Origin: Rhodospirillales bacterium
GTDB lineage: Bacteria; Pseudomonadota; Alphaproteobacteria; ATCC43930; CGMCC-115725
Reading direction: 5' to 3'
Assembly: GCA_015654725.1 (NCBI GenBank)
Contig: JAATGI010000052.1
Coordinates: forward strand, 1-10,869
DNA length: 10,869 bases
Shown: piece by piece, positions 1-8,185 of the stretch
Layout: each line of letters opens with the position of its first letter
Position numbering within the stretch: position 1 is the first letter of the stretch
Translations under genes and position numbers: made by a program
Notes under the pieces: model-generated
The model's input: the letters and a program-made list of their open reading frames with translations, nothing else
What the model was told of the DNA's origin: nothing
Database searches by the model: none

Positions 1-3000
1 GGCGCGAGTCCGCAGGATGTCGCGACCACCGTCGCCAGCCCGCTCGAGCGCCATCTCGGCGTCATCGCCGACGTCACCGAAATGACGTCGTCGAGTTCCG
101 TCGGCGCCAGCCGCATAACCTTGCAATTCGGTCTCGACCGCGACATCGACGGCGCCGCGCGCGACGTTCAGGCCGCGATCAACGCGGCGCGCGCCGATCT
201 GCCCACGAGCCTGCGGTCCAATCCGACCTATCGCAAGGTCAATCCCGCCGACGCGCCGGTCCTGATCCTGGCGCTCACCTCGGAGACCAAGACGCAGGGC
301 CAGCTCTACGACGCGGCGTCGAACATCCTGCAACAGAAAATGTCGCAGGTCGTTGGCATCGGACAAGTCTCGCTCGGCGGCAGTTCGCTCCCCGCGGTGC
401 GCGTCGAGCTCAATCCGGCGGCGCTGTTCAAATACCAGATCGGCGCCGAGGACGTTCGCGCGGCGCTGGCGGCGGCCAATGCCAATAGCCCCAAGGGAGC
501 GATCGAGCCGGGCGATCTCCGGTATCAAATCTATACCAACGACCAGGCCACCAAGGCGGCGCAATACCAGTCGCTGGTGGTGGCCTATCGCGACGGCGCC
601 GCGGTGCATCTGGGCGATGTCGCCGACGTGACCGATTCGGTCGAGAACATCCGCAACCAGGGCCTGGCCAACGGCAAGCCCTCGGTGTTGGTGATTCTCT
701 ATCGCCAGCCGGGCGCCAACATCATCGACGCGGTCGATCGGGTGACGGCGCTGCTGCCGCAGCTCGCCGCGGCGCTGCCCCGCGATATCGACATCAACAT
801 CGTGTCGGACCGCACCACGACGATTCGCGCCTCGTTGCGCGATGTCGAACGCACGCTGGTGCTCTCGGTCATTCTGGTGTCTCTCGTGGTGTTTTTCTTC
901 CTCCGCAGCCCTCGCGCGACGCTGATTCCGGCGGTGGCGGTTCCGATATCGCTGATCGGCACGTTCGGCGCCATGTATCTCTTGGGGTTCAGCCTCGACA
1001 ATCTGTCGCTGATGGCGCTCACCGTCGCCACCGGCTTCGTGGTCGACGACGCCATCGTGGTGCTGGAGAATATCGAGCGCCATATCGAGGCCGGAATGTC
1101 GCGGACCGAGGCGGCGCTCCTGGGGGCGCGCGAGGTCGGCTTCACGGTGTTGTCGATGAGCACGTCGCTGGTCGCGGTGTTCATCCCGATTCTGCTCATG
1201 GGCGGCATCGTCGGCCGCCTGTTCCAGGAATTCGCGGTGACGTTGGCGATCGCGGTCATGATCTCGCTGGTGGTGTCGCTGACGACCACGCCGACCATGT
1301 GCGCGAAAATCCTGCGTCCGCCTCACGCGCGCCCGCGCGCGCCCGGGTGCATCGCGCGCGCCGTGGAAGGCGTGTTTCAGGCGATGTTGAACTTCTATGC
1401 GCGCACACTGACTTTCGCGTTGTGCTACTCTTTTCTCACCATCATCGTCCTGTTCGCGACCGTGGCGCTGAATATTTATCTCTATGTCGTGATCCCGAAG
1501 GGATTCTTTCCGCAGCAGGATACCGGCCGGCTGACCGGCGGCATTCAGGCCGATCAAAGCATCTCGTTCCAACTCATGCGCCAAAAATTCATCCAGCTCG
1601 TCGATATCGTGCAGCACGATCCGGCGGTGGCTTCGGTCGCCGGCTTCACCGGCGGCTATCAGACCAACGGCGGCTTCGTCTTCGTCTCGCTGAAGCCGCT
1701 ATCGGAGAGGACGGAAACCGCCGACCAGGTGATCGCGCGGCTGCGCCGCGAAACCGCGCGGGTCGCCGGCGGCAGGTTGTTCTTCCAATCGGTTCAGGAC
1801 ATTCGCGTCGGCGGCCGGCAAAGCAACGCGCAATATCAATACACCCTCGAGGCCGACGATCTCGACACCTTGCAGACCTGGTCGCCGAAAATTCTCGAAG
1901 CGCTGCAACAGGTGCCGACTCTGTCCGACGTCAATATAGATCAACAGGACAAGGGGCTCGAAACCGATCTTGTCATCGACCGCCCGACCGCGGCGCGGCT
2001 CGGTCTCACCACCGCCGCGATCGACAACACGCTCTATGATTTTTTCGGCCAGCGCCTAGTCTCGACGATCTACAACGCGCTCAATCAATATCACGTGGTG
2101 ATGGAAGCGGCGCCGCAATATTGGCAGAACCCCGAGGTGTTGAACGACATTTACGTCAGCACGTCCGGCGGCGCCATCAGCGGCGCCCAATCGACGCAAG
2201 CGTTGGTGGCGACCGCTGTCGCGACCTCGCGGACCTCGAGCAGCGCCTCGAGCGCCGCTCCCGGCGCCAGCGCGGTGCGCAATCAAGCCTCCAATTCGAT
2301 CGCGGTCACGGGCCACGGCTCCGCCTCGACGGGTTCGGCGGTCAGCACCGCCATTGAGACGATGGTGCCGCTGGCGGCCTTCGCCCATTTCGGCCCGGGC
2401 ACGACGCCTCTGGCCGTCAATCATCAGGGCCTGTCGGTGGCGAGCACGATTTCCTTCAATCTGCCGGAAGGCAAATCCCTGAGCGACGCCGTCGCGGCCA
2501 TCGGGCGCAGCATGAACGAGATAGGCGTCCCGGCGACGATTCACGGCACTTTCCAAGGCACCGCCGCGGCCTATCAACAATCGCTCGCCAACGAGCCGAT
2601 TCTGATTCTGGCGGCGCTGATCGTGGTCTATATCGTGCTGGGCGTGCTTTACGAAAGCTATGTCCACCCGATCACGATTCTCTCGACCTTGCCCTCGGCC
2701 GGGGTCGGCGCGGTCTTGGCGCTGATGGTCTTCGGCGCGGAATTCAGCATCATCGCCCTGGTCGGAGTCATTCTGTTGATCGGCATCGTCAAGAAAAACG
2801 CGATCATGATGATCGATTTCGCGCTCCACGCCGAACGCGACCTGGGCATGAAAACCGAGGACGCGATCTATCATGCCTGTTTGTTGCGCTTCCGCCCGAT
2901 CATGATGACGACGGCGGCCGCGATGCTCGGCGCCCTGCCGCTGGCCCTGGGCACGGGCGACGGCGCCGAGCTGCGCCAACCGCTCGGCATTTCGATCGTC

Positions 3001-3132
3001 GGCGGCCTGATCGTGAGCCAGGCCTTGACGCTCTACACCACGCCCGTGATCTATCTCTATCTCGATCACTTCCGGCTGTGGGCGACACGGCGGCGGCTCG
3101 GTACCACGCTCATACCCGAAGCAGGCGAATGA
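1..3132 (+). CDS. RND multidrug efflux permease, MdtC-like (5' partial)
   Basis: Inner-membrane proton-driven pump of the HAE1 RND family, expected to work as a trimer with a periplasmic adaptor and an outer-membrane channel. The frame is open from base 1, and its first residues ([20 protein letters not shown]) are internal to the family, so the ATG at 82 is not the start. Roughly 55 N-terminal residues including TM1 are missing. Visible hallmarks are [15 protein letters not shown], the TM4 proton-relay pair Asp-Asp in [14 protein letters not shown] (bases 1045-1050), the TM10 Lys in [14 protein letters not shown] (about 2791-2796), and the C-terminal [10 protein letters not shown] and [15 protein letters not shown]. 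Wording throughout is closest to MdtC/MdtB rather than AcrB. It is longer than E. coli MdtC because of a Ser/Ala/Thr-rich insertion of about 60 residues near 2164-2358. The stop overlaps the next gene's ATG, so the two are probably translationally coupled. Substrates cannot be read from the sequence. Confidence 0.96.
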   Translation, partial: GASPQDVATTVASPLERHLGVIADVTEMTSSSSVGASRITLQFGLDRDIDGAARDVQAAINAARADLPTSLRSNPTYRKVNPADAPVLILALTSETKTQGQLYDAASNILQQKMSQVVGIGQVSLGGSSLPAVRVELNPAALFKYQIGAEDVRAALAAANANSPKGAIEPGDLRYQIYTNDQATKAAQYQSLVVAYRDGAAVHLGDVADVTDSVENIRNQGLANGKPSVLVILYRQPGANIIDAVDRVTALLPQLAAALPRDIDINIVSDRTTTIRASLRDVERTLVLSVILVSLVVFFFLRSPRATLIPAVAVPISLIGTFGAMYLLGFSLDNLSLMALTVATGFVVDDAIVVLENIERHIEAGMSRTEAALLGAREVGFTVLSMSTSLVAVFIPILLMGGIVGRLFQEFAVTLAIAVMISLVVSLTTTPTMCAKILRPPHARPRAPGCIARAVEGVFQAMLNFYARTLTFALCYSFLTIIVLFATVALNIYLYVVIPKGFFPQQDTGRLTGGIQADQSISFQLMRQKFIQLVDIVQHDPAVASVAGFTGGYQTNGGFVFVSLKPLSERTETADQVIARLRRETARVAGGRLFFQSVQDIRVGGRQSNAQYQYTLEADDLDTLQTWSPKILEALQQVPTLSDVNIDQQDKGLETDLVIDRPTAARLGLTTAAIDNTLYDFFGQRLVSTIYNALNQYHVVMEAAPQYWQNPEVLNDIYVSTSGGAISGAQSTQALVATAVATSRTSSSASSAAPGASAVRNQASNSIAVTGHGSASTGSAVSTAIETMVPLAAFAHFGPGTTPLAVNHQGLSVASTISFNLPEGKSLSDAVAAIGRSMNEIGVPATIHGTFQGTAAAYQQSLANEPILILAALIVVYIVLGVLYESYVHPITILSTLPSAGVGAVLALMVFGAEFSIIALVGVILLIGIVKKNAIMMIDFALHAERDLGMKTEDAIYHACLLRFRPIMMTTAAAMLGALPLALGTGDGAELRQPLGISIVGGLIVSQALTLYTTPVIYLYLDHFRLWATRRRLGTTLIPEAGE
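2164..2358 (+). other. Low-complexity Ser/Ala/Thr insertion inside the RND permease
   Basis: By eye against E. coli MdtC, the segment between DIYVSTSGG and [12 protein letters not shown] replaces a few residues with about 60-65 residues made mostly of Ala, Ser, Thr and Gly. It contains runs such as [16 protein letters not shown] and [11 protein letters not shown]. It keeps the reading frame and the high G+C of its surroundings, so it is a real protein segment, not a frameshift. It falls just before the conserved [10 protein letters not shown] stretch of the second periplasmic loop, in or near the docking/porter boundary. I recall comparable insertions in alphaproteobacterial MdtC-like pumps, so it may be a lineage trait. 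Confidence 0.75.
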
Positions 3133-4643
3133 ACGGCATGCGATTCAGAAACATTGGCGTGATCGTCGCGGCCGCGCTAACGGCCTCCTGCACCGTCGGG
3201 CCCGATTATTTCAAGCCCAGCGCGCCGATGCCGGACGCCTACAAGGAGGCAAAGGGCTGGAAAGTCGCCAATCCGCGCGAGGCCGGCTCCGGCCAGCCGT
3301 GGTGGTCGATTTACGACGATCCCGTGCTCGACGGGCTGGAAAAGCAGATCGACATCTCGAACCAGAATTTGAAGGCCGCCGAGGCCGCTTATCGCGAGGC
3401 GGTGACGCTGATCGCCCAGGCGCAATCGCAATTCTATCCGACGCTGTCGGTCAGTGGCTCGGCGCAACGCCAAGCTCCCCTCATCCCGGGCACGGGCTCG
3501 CCGTCGAACCGCGCGCAGAACCAGTTCGCCACGACCGGGGCGGCCAGTTGGGAGCCCGACATTTGGGGCAAAGTCCGGCGCACGATCGAAAGCGAAAGCG
3601 CGGCGGCGCAAGCCAGCGCGGCCGAGCTTGCCGCGGCACGGCTCTCGGCGCAAATCACGCTCGCCACCGATTATTTCGAGCTCCGCTCGACCGACGAGCA
3701 GCGCCGCCTTCTCGACGCCGCCGTCGTCGCCTATACCGAATCGCTGCGCATCACCCAAAACCAATACGCGGTCGGCAACGCCGCCTTGGCGGCCGTGCTC
3801 GAGGCCAGGACGCAACTCGAGCAGACCCAGGCGCAAGCCATCAATACCGGCGTGGCGCGCGCGCAGTTCGAACACGCCATCGCCGTCCTGGCCGGCAAGC
3901 CGCCAGGCAATTTTTCCGTCGCGGTCGCGGCGCCGATGCCGAGCCGCGTGCCGGTGGTGCCGACCGGCTTGCCCTCGACGCTGTTGGAACGCCGGCCCGA
4001 CATCGCCGCCGCCGAGCGCACGATGCAGGAGGCCAATGCCCAGATCGGCGCCGCGGTCGCCGCCTATTATCCCGACGTCACGCTGTCCGGCTCGATCGGC
4101 GTCGCCAGCCCCGCCCTGGACACTTTGTTCGCCGCGTCGAGCGCGCTCTGGGCCATCGGCTCGGGGGTCAGCGATACCCTGTTCGATGCCGGCCTGCGCG
4201 CGGCTCAGGTCGCGCAGGCGCGCGCGGTCTATGACGAAAACGTCGCCGATTACCGGCAGACGGTGCTGGCCGCCTTTCAGCAGGTCGAGGACGATCTCGC
4301 CGCCTTGCGCATCTTGGCCGATCAGGCGGTGGCCGAGGACACCACGGTCAAGGATGCGCGCGAGGCCGAGCGGCTCACCCTCAATCAATATCTCGCCGGC
4401 AATGTCGCTTATACCAGCGTCGTCGTCGCGCAGCAGACGGCGCTCACCAACGAGGAAGCGGCGCTGGCGATCCTCGAAAGCCGGCTGGTCGCCTCGGTCG
4501 CGTTGATCGGCGCGGTCGGCGGCGGCTGGAGCGTGGCGGAGCTGCCGAAAGAACCGGCGATCGGCGAAAGCCCGCTCCATCCCAAATCGAAGATCGAGAC
4601 CTGGTTCCCGTTCCTGCAGCCGTTTTTTCCCGATCAGAAATAG
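3129..4643 (+). CDS. Outer-membrane efflux lipoprotein, OprM/NodT family
   Basis: TolC-like outer-membrane channel (about 504 residues, usual for OprM relatives) that should complete the tripartite pump with the preceding RND protein. The N-terminus is a lipoprotein signal: basic MNGMRFRN, a hydrophobic stretch, then LTAS before Cys21 and TVGPDY, the typical OprM/NodT beginning. Two outer membrane efflux protein repeats follow: [18 protein letters not shown] and long helical Ala/Gln-rich stretches, the [11 protein letters not shown] hinge, [12 protein letters not shown], and near the end [14 protein letters not shown] and [10 protein letters not shown]. The ATG at 3129 overlaps the upstream TGA. 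An ATG at 3138 is possible, and another in-frame ATG at 3078 lies inside the pump gene and would precede the signal peptide, so I rejected it. No strong Shine-Dalgarno is seen, which fits translational coupling. The lipobox has Thr at -3, less usual than Leu but acceptable. Confidence 0.95.
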   Translation: MNGMRFRNIGVIVAAALTASCTVGPDYFKPSAPMPDAYKEAKGWKVANPREAGSGQPWWSIYDDPVLDGLEKQIDISNQNLKAAEAAYREAVTLIAQAQSQFYPTLSVSGSAQRQAPLIPGTGSPSNRAQNQFATTGAASWEPDIWGKVRRTIESESAAAQASAAELAAARLSAQITLATDYFELRSTDEQRRLLDAAVVAYTESLRITQNQYAVGNAALAAVLEARTQLEQTQAQAINTGVARAQFEHAIAVLAGKPPGNFSVAVAAPMPSRVPVVPTGLPSTLLERRPDIAAAERTMQEANAQIGAAVAAYYPDVTLSGSIGVASPALDTLFAASSALWAIGSGVSDTLFDAGLRAAQVAQARAVYDENVADYRQTVLAAFQQVEDDLAALRILADQAVAEDTTVKDAREAERLTLNQYLAGNVAYTSVVVAQQTALTNEEAALAILESRLVASVALIGAVGGGWSVAELPKEPAIGESPLHPKSKIETWFPFLQPFFPDQK

Positions 4644-4644
4644 G

Positions 4645-5823
4645 ATGGATGGCGCCGAGCGCGGCTGGAGCCTCGCCGCCGCGATTTCCTCGATCGCCGT
4701 GTTCGGGATCGGCATCGGCGTCGGCGCGCCGCTCTTGTCGTTGATGCTGGAGGCGCGCGGCACGGCTTCGTGGCTGACCGGCTTCAATGCCGCGATGACG
4801 TTCGTCGGCGTCATGGTGGGGCCGCTGCTCACCCCGCGCCTGGTGGCGCGGTTCGGCTTTAAGAACTTCCTATTGGCCGCGCTGCCCCTGAGCCTGGTGC
4901 TGTTTCTGCTGTTGAAGCCGTTCGACAGTCTCGTCGTTTGGTTGGTCTTGCGCTTGGCGGGCGGCATCGCCGGATCGGCGATCTTTACCGCGACCGAAGC
5001 CTGGATCAGCCAGTTGGCCGGCGAGGCCAACCGCGGCCGGACCGTCGGCATCTACGCCGCTTCGCTATCGGCGGGCTTCGGCATCGGGCCCCTCGTCCTC
5101 AGCCTCACCGGCATCGCGGGTTGGGCACCGTTTCTCGCCTGTATCGTCATCGAGATCGTCGCCATGTTGCCGCTCCTGGCGGCGCCGAGCGACCGCGTTC
5201 GATTCGAAGTGTCCGGGTCCCATCCGGTCGCGATGATGGCGCGAATGAAGCCGATCGTGCTCACGGTGATTTTGTTCGGCGTCTATGAGGCCGCGGTGCT
5301 CGCGCTGATACCGGTGTGGGGCGCCCGGGTCGGGTTCGGCGCCGACACGGCCGCGGCGCTCTTGTCCGCGATTTATCTCGGCTCGATTGCCTTGCAGATC
5401 CCGATCGGATGGTTTTCGGACCGTTTCGGCCGAACTTTCGCGCTCCGGCTGTGCGGGGCGCTGGGATTGCTGGGCGCGGTATCGCTGCCGTGGCTCGCGG
5501 GTCGGCCGATCCCGCTCTTTGTCGTGCTCTTTCTTTGGGGCGGCTTTGGCACCGGCATTTATCCGATCGCGCTTAGCGCCGCAGGCGACCGCTTTCGCGG
5601 CGCCGATCTCGTGAACGCCAACGCCGCGCTCGTGATCGCTTATGGCATGGGCGCCTTTATCGGACCGATTTTGGGCGGTGCCGCGATGGGCGCATGGAAC
5701 CCGCACGGCATCGGCGCGATCCTCGCCGCGATGTTCGCCGTCTTGCTGGTCGCGACCCTGTGGCGCGGCGATGGCGGCCGGCTCGAAGACGACCCTAGGT
5801 CGAAATCGGTGGCGTTCCGATGA
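4645..5823 (+). CDS. Major facilitator superfamily transporter, YcaD-like
   Basis: A 392-residue, probably 12-TM secondary transporter in the inner membrane. Hydrophobic segments run through the whole length, broken by a short polar central loop at about residues 182-202. Motif A appears in both halves: a degenerate form at residues 59-72 (GPLLTPRLVARFGF) and a classic one at 255-263 (GWFSDRFGR). TM4 carries TEAW followed by NRGRTVGIYAAS, and the C-terminal half has GIYPIALSAAGDRF and GAFIGPILGGA. Together these resemble the YcaD group of drug/metabolite MFS proteins. The start follows the upstream stop by one base, so it is almost certainly co-transcribed with the RND and OprM-like genes. 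Its 3' end overlaps the convergent MarR gene by 29 bases. Substrate unknown. The mdtABCD operon of E. coli also adds an MFS gene to an RND pump, but MdtD belongs to a different (14-TM) group. Confidence 0.9.
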   Translation: MDGAERGWSLAAAISSIAVFGIGIGVGAPLLSLMLEARGTASWLTGFNAAMTFVGVMVGPLLTPRLVARFGFKNFLLAALPLSLVLFLLLKPFDSLVVWLVLRLAGGIAGSAIFTATEAWISQLAGEANRGRTVGIYAASLSAGFGIGPLVLSLTGIAGWAPFLACIVIEIVAMLPLLAAPSDRVRFEVSGSHPVAMMARMKPIVLTVILFGVYEAAVLALIPVWGARVGFGADTAAALLSAIYLGSIALQIPIGWFSDRFGRTFALRLCGALGLLGAVSLPWLAGRPIPLFVVLFLWGGFGTGIYPIALSAAGDRFRGADLVNANAALVIAYGMGAFIGPILGGAAMGAWNPHGIGAILAAMFAVLLVATLWRGDGGRLEDDPRSKSVAFR

Positions 5824-6313
5824 GTGTTTGCAAATGCCGGGACAGCTTGCGCAGAAGCGCCAGCAGCGCCACGCGCTCCTCGGGGGTCAGAACCTCGACC
5901 AAATCGTGATGATGATCGATAATGGCGGCCTTGGTTTCCTTCAGCTTGCGTTGCCCTTTTTTCGTTACGAACAAGGCGGTGGAGCGTTTGTCGCCTTTGG
6001 GCGCCTCGCGGGTGACATAGCCCGCCCGCTGCAAGCGATTGATGACTTTGGTGAAATTGGGGCGCTTGATCATCAGCGAGTCGGCGAGCACGCCATGGCG
6101 GATTCCGGGATTGGCCAGGATCGATCCGAGCGTCGTCAGCGCGCCCAAGCTCAGTCCGGTTTCTTCGAAGCGGCGATAGAACAGCTGGAAGGATTGCAGC
6201 TGAACGATCCGCACCATAAAGCCCACCGATTCCGCCAAGGCGGGCACGTCGTCCGCATCGGCGGCGCCAATTTCCCCGACCGATGCCGACTTCTGTCTTG
6301 CTTTGCCCGACAC
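5795..6313 (-). CDS. MarR-family transcriptional regulator
   Basis: A 172-residue protein with the MarR winged-helix fold: an N-terminal dimerisation helix (about 25-50, LAESVGFMVRIVQLQSFQLF), helix-turn-helix at about 74-97 (GVLADSLMIKRPNFTKVINR), then the LQRAGYV and wing segment with the signature Asp-Lys-Arg (DKRSTALFVTKKG, 108-120), and a C-terminal helix ending in LLRKLSRHL. The start is a GTG at 6313. No in-frame ATG lies upstream near it, and other possible starts are the GTG at residue 23 or the ATG at residue 33. An AAGGA lies rather far (about 13 bases) upstream of the GTG. It converges on and overlaps the MFS gene, and diverges from the TetR gene. MarR proteins commonly control adjacent efflux genes, so the RND-OprM-MFS operon is a reasonable target, but its promoter is outside the window. 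Confidence 0.9.
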   Translation of the reverse strand: MSGKARQKSASVGEIGAADADDVPALAESVGFMVRIVQLQSFQLFYRRFEETGLSLGALTTLGSILANPGIRHGVLADSLMIKRPNFTKVINRLQRAGYVTREAPKGDKRSTALFVTKKGQRKLKETKAAIIDHHHDLVEVLTPEERVALLALLRKLSRHLQTLIGTPPIST

Positions 6314-6369
6314 GCGCCCCGCCGTTTCCTTGCGCCGTTCGGCCTACCGGACATGTCGGCCGCTCCCTG

Positions 6370-6375
6370 ATTATC
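6370..6375 (-). promoter_or_regulatory. Possible -10 box for the MarR gene
   Basis: Read on the minus strand this is GATAAT, one base from TATAAT, standing out from G+C-rich surroundings and lying 57 bases upstream of the GTG start. No good -35 is found at 16-18 bases spacing (TGGCGG at best), so this is only a candidate. Confidence 0.3.
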
Positions 6376-6439
6376 ACCTTACCCGGTTCCCGCCGCCACG
6401 CAACCTGCCTCGGCGGCCGCCGCCGCCGGCCTTTCGACC

Positions 6440-6462
6440 GCAATAGCCGTTGCGGCAATTGC
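6440..6462. promoter_or_regulatory. Inverted repeat, candidate TetR operator
   Basis: GCAATAGCCG and CGGCAATTGC are separated by TTG. Nine of ten positions pair, the only mismatch being A6445 against A6457. Size and symmetry suit a dimeric regulator of the TetR (or MarR) type. It covers the proposed -35 of the TetR gene (6450-6455) and sits about 50 bases before the TetR ATG, the usual place for an autorepression operator. It lies about 65 bases behind the possible MarR -10, so TetR is the better guess as ligand. Confidence 0.55.
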
Positions 6463-6479
6463 CCGAGATGGCGGATAAG
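6450..6479 (+). promoter_or_regulatory. Candidate promoter for the TetR-reductase-DUF3237 operon
   Basis: TTGCGG (6450-6455) and GATAAG (6474-6479) are spaced by 18 bases, matching the sigma-70 consensus at 3 and 4 of 6 positions. Transcription would begin near 6486, which would exclude the TTG at 6485 as a translation start and favour the ATG at 6512. The inverted repeat at 6440-6462 overlaps the -35. This is a weak match and an inference. Confidence 0.35.
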
Positions 6480-6511
6480 GTGGCTTGGCCGACCATGAGA
6501 CAGAACCATCG

Positions 6512-7177
6512 ATGACCGACGGCAACATGATTTCACGGCCGCGATCCGGCGCGGCGATAGAGCCGGACGTCCCGGCGCGGCGCCCGCCAGCGGGACCGCG
6601 GCGACGTACCGAAGAAGTTTTGGCGGCGGCGGCTTCGGTCTTCGCCGAGCTCGGGTTTCACGGCGCCACGACCCAGGACATCGCGGACCGGGTCGGCATG
6701 CGCCAGGCCAGCCTCTATTATTATTTCGTCTCGAAGGAGGCGGCGCTGGAACAGGTCTGCCAGCGCGGCATCGAGCACATCATCGGCGATACCGAAGCGA
6801 TCGCGGCGGGCACAGGCGGCGCCACCGACAAGCTCGCCGCCATCATGCGCCGCCATATCGAGCCGCTATCGGAAAATTCGGCGAGCCTGCGCGCCTTTCT
6901 TCACGAGCGTCGCTTCCTTCCCAAGGACGCCCGGCGCCGGATCGCGCGTCTCGCGCGGCGCTACGAACGGATTGTCGAGAACGTCGTCGCGGCTGGGATG
7001 GAGGCGGGCGAATTGCGGCCTGATCTCAATCCCACGCTGACGATGGACGCGGTCCTCGGCATCTGCAATGCCGCGGCGTATTGGCCCGGCAAGGAGCGGG
7101 TCGGCTCGATGCGTGAGATCGCCGACGGCTTGGTGCGCCTGGTGCTTGACGGCATCGCCGCGCCGAAGGCTCATTGA
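6512..7177 (+). CDS. TetR/AcrR-family transcriptional regulator
   Basis: A 221-residue repressor-type protein. After a disordered, Pro/Arg-rich leader of about 30 residues comes the TetR N-terminal domain: RRRTEEVLAAAASVFAELGF, then helix-turn-helix at about 52-72 (ATTQDIADRVGMRQASLYYY), with FVSKEAALEQV completing it. The C-terminal ligand domain has HERRFLPKDARRRIARLARR and a closing stretch (DAVLGICNAAAYW) that recalls KstR2-like regulators of steroid/CoA-ester catabolism. That resemblance is by eye only. The start is uncertain: ATG 6512 is chosen because the candidate promoter would begin transcription near 6486, but TTG 6485 (after AAGG, close spacing) and ATG 6527 are in frame. The stop lies 24 bases before the reductase, so it likely heads that operon and controls itself and the two genes after it. 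Confidence 0.93.
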   Translation: MTDGNMISRPRSGAAIEPDVPARRPPAGPRRRTEEVLAAAASVFAELGFHGATTQDIADRVGMRQASLYYYFVSKEAALEQVCQRGIEHIIGDTEAIAAGTGGATDKLAAIMRRHIEPLSENSASLRAFLHERRFLPKDARRRIARLARRYERIVENVVAAGMEAGELRPDLNPTLTMDAVLGICNAAAYWPGKERVGSMREIADGLVRLVLDGIAAPKAH

Positions 7178-7201
7178 TCCCGTCACCGCTCTGGAGCAGC
7201 G

Positions 7202-8164
7202 ATGAGTTCCGAATGGTTTTCCGCGCGCGTCGCCCGCAAGCATCAAGAGGCGACCGGGATTTTTTCCTACGAGCTGGTCGATCCCGACGGCAAGGAATTG
7301 CCGCCGTTCGAAGCGGGTGCCCATCTCGAAGTGCGAATCGGCGACAAGATTCGTCACTTTTCGTTGTGCAACGCGCCCACCGAGCGGAATCGCTATCTTT
7401 TGGGCGTGCAGCGTGAATTGAACGGCCGCGGCGGCTCGGCCAAGTTCTGCGACACGGTGCAAGAGGGCGACACCGTCCTGCTGCGCGGACCGCATAATCT
7501 CTTTCGTTTAGCGCCCGATGCCGCCCAATCTTTGCTGCTGGCGGGCGGCATCGGCGTGACGCCACTGCTGGCGATGGCCGAGAATCTGCACGCCGCCGGC
7601 GCGCCGTTCGAGTTCCATTATTGCACCCGCAGCCGCGAGCGCACGGCCTTTTACGACCGTGTCGCAGCAGCGCCTTACGCGGCCGCGGTCAGCTTTCATT
7701 TCGACGACGGCCCGGAAGAGCAGCGCCCCAACCTCGCCGCGATCCTGGGCGCGCCGGCGCCCGCCAGGCATCTCTATTTGTGCGGACCGGCGGTCATGAT
7801 GGATGCCGCGGTCGCGATCGCGAAGAAACAAGGCTGGACTGACGACCGCATTCATATCGAGCGCTTCGTCGGCGTGACACCCAAGCCCGGCGACGCCACC
7901 GAATTCTATGTCGAGATCAAGAAGACCGGCCAATTAGTGCTGATCCCCAAGGACAAGACCGTGGTCGAAGCCTTGCGCGCGGTTGGGATCGAGATTCCGG
8001 TATCGTGCGAGCAGGGCGTATGCGCGACCTGCCTCACCACCGTCGTCGAAGGCGTTCCCGACCATCGTGATCTGATTCTGACCAAGCAGGAACATGAGAG
8101 CGGCAAGATGTTCACGCCCTGCGTGTCGCGCGCGCTCTCGGACATTCTCGTGATCGACCCCTAG
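7202..8164 (+). CDS. PDR/VanB-type ferredoxin reductase (FMN, NAD, [2Fe-2S])
   Basis: A 320-residue electron-transfer reductase of the phthalate dioxygenase reductase/vanillate demethylase reductase family, which passes electrons from NAD(P)H through flavin to a [2Fe-2S] centre and then to a Rieske oxygenase. Domains in order: flavin-binding barrel (about 5-103) with the R-x-[YF]-S motif as RHFS at 51-54; nucleotide-binding domain with GGIGVTP at 115-121 and CGP at 194-196; plant-type ferredoxin domain from about 235 with Cys269, Cys274, Cys277 and Cys307, the intact C-x4-C-x2-C-x29-C pattern. All domains are complete. GGAG at 7193-7196 with 5-base spacing supports this ATG. It follows TetR by 24 bases and precedes the DUF3237 gene by 21, so the three are probably co-transcribed. 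No oxygenase subunit is in the window, so the electron acceptor is unknown. Confidence 0.94.
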   Translation: MSSEWFSARVARKHQEATGIFSYELVDPDGKELPPFEAGAHLEVRIGDKIRHFSLCNAPTERNRYLLGVQRELNGRGGSAKFCDTVQEGDTVLLRGPHNLFRLAPDAAQSLLLAGGIGVTPLLAMAENLHAAGAPFEFHYCTRSRERTAFYDRVAAAPYAAAVSFHFDDGPEEQRPNLAAILGAPAPARHLYLCGPAVMMDAAVAIAKKQGWTDDRIHIERFVGVTPKPGDATEFYVEIKKTGQLVLIPKDKTVVEALRAVGIEIPVSCEQGVCATCLTTVVEGVPDHRDLILTKQEHESGKMFTPCVSRALSDILVIDP

Positions 8165-8185
8165 CACCCCGGCGAGGCGGACAAT

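Larger units (their letters stand above)
6314..6511. promoter_or_regulatory. Divergent MarR/TetR intergenic control region
   Basis: About 200 bases separate the MarR GTG (minus strand) from the favoured TetR ATG (plus strand). Contents seen are a perfect 8-base palindrome GACATGTC at 6350-6357, a GATAAT-like -10 on the minus strand (6370-6375), a 10-3-10 inverted repeat at 6440-6462, and a weak -35/-10 pair on the plus strand at 6450-6479. No convincing coding frame was seen. Confidence 0.6.

Noticed and set aside
82..84. ATG at 82 as the start of the RND permease.
   Set aside because: The frame is open upstream to base 1, and those 27 codons match conserved family sequence, so the true start is before the window.
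2056..3069. A 337-codon minus-strand open frame opposite the end of the RND gene.
   Set aside because: Low-complexity Arg/Asp/His-rich translation without motifs; a shadow of the RND coding strand.
4620..4630. A run of six T residues near the end of the OprM-like gene, considered as an intrinsic terminator.
   Set aside because: There is no G+C-rich stem directly before it, it is within coding sequence (Pro-Phe-Phe-Pro), and the MFS gene follows immediately in the same operon.
3177..5051. A 624-codon open frame on the minus strand across the OprM-like and MFS genes.
   Set aside because: Its translation is Arg/Gly/Asp-rich with no recognisable domain, and it lies opposite two clearly conserved genes. 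Long antisense frames are expected at this G+C content.
6350..6357. The palindrome GACATGTC considered as a separate MarR operator.
   Set aside because: Only eight bases are symmetric and the next outward pair mismatches. A palindrome this short is common by chance, so it is noted only as part of the intergenic region.
5640..6536. A 298-codon minus-strand frame covering the MarR gene and its upstream region.
   Set aside because: It is out of frame with the MarR protein and shows no domain of its own, whereas the overlapping 172-residue frame is a clear MarR protein.
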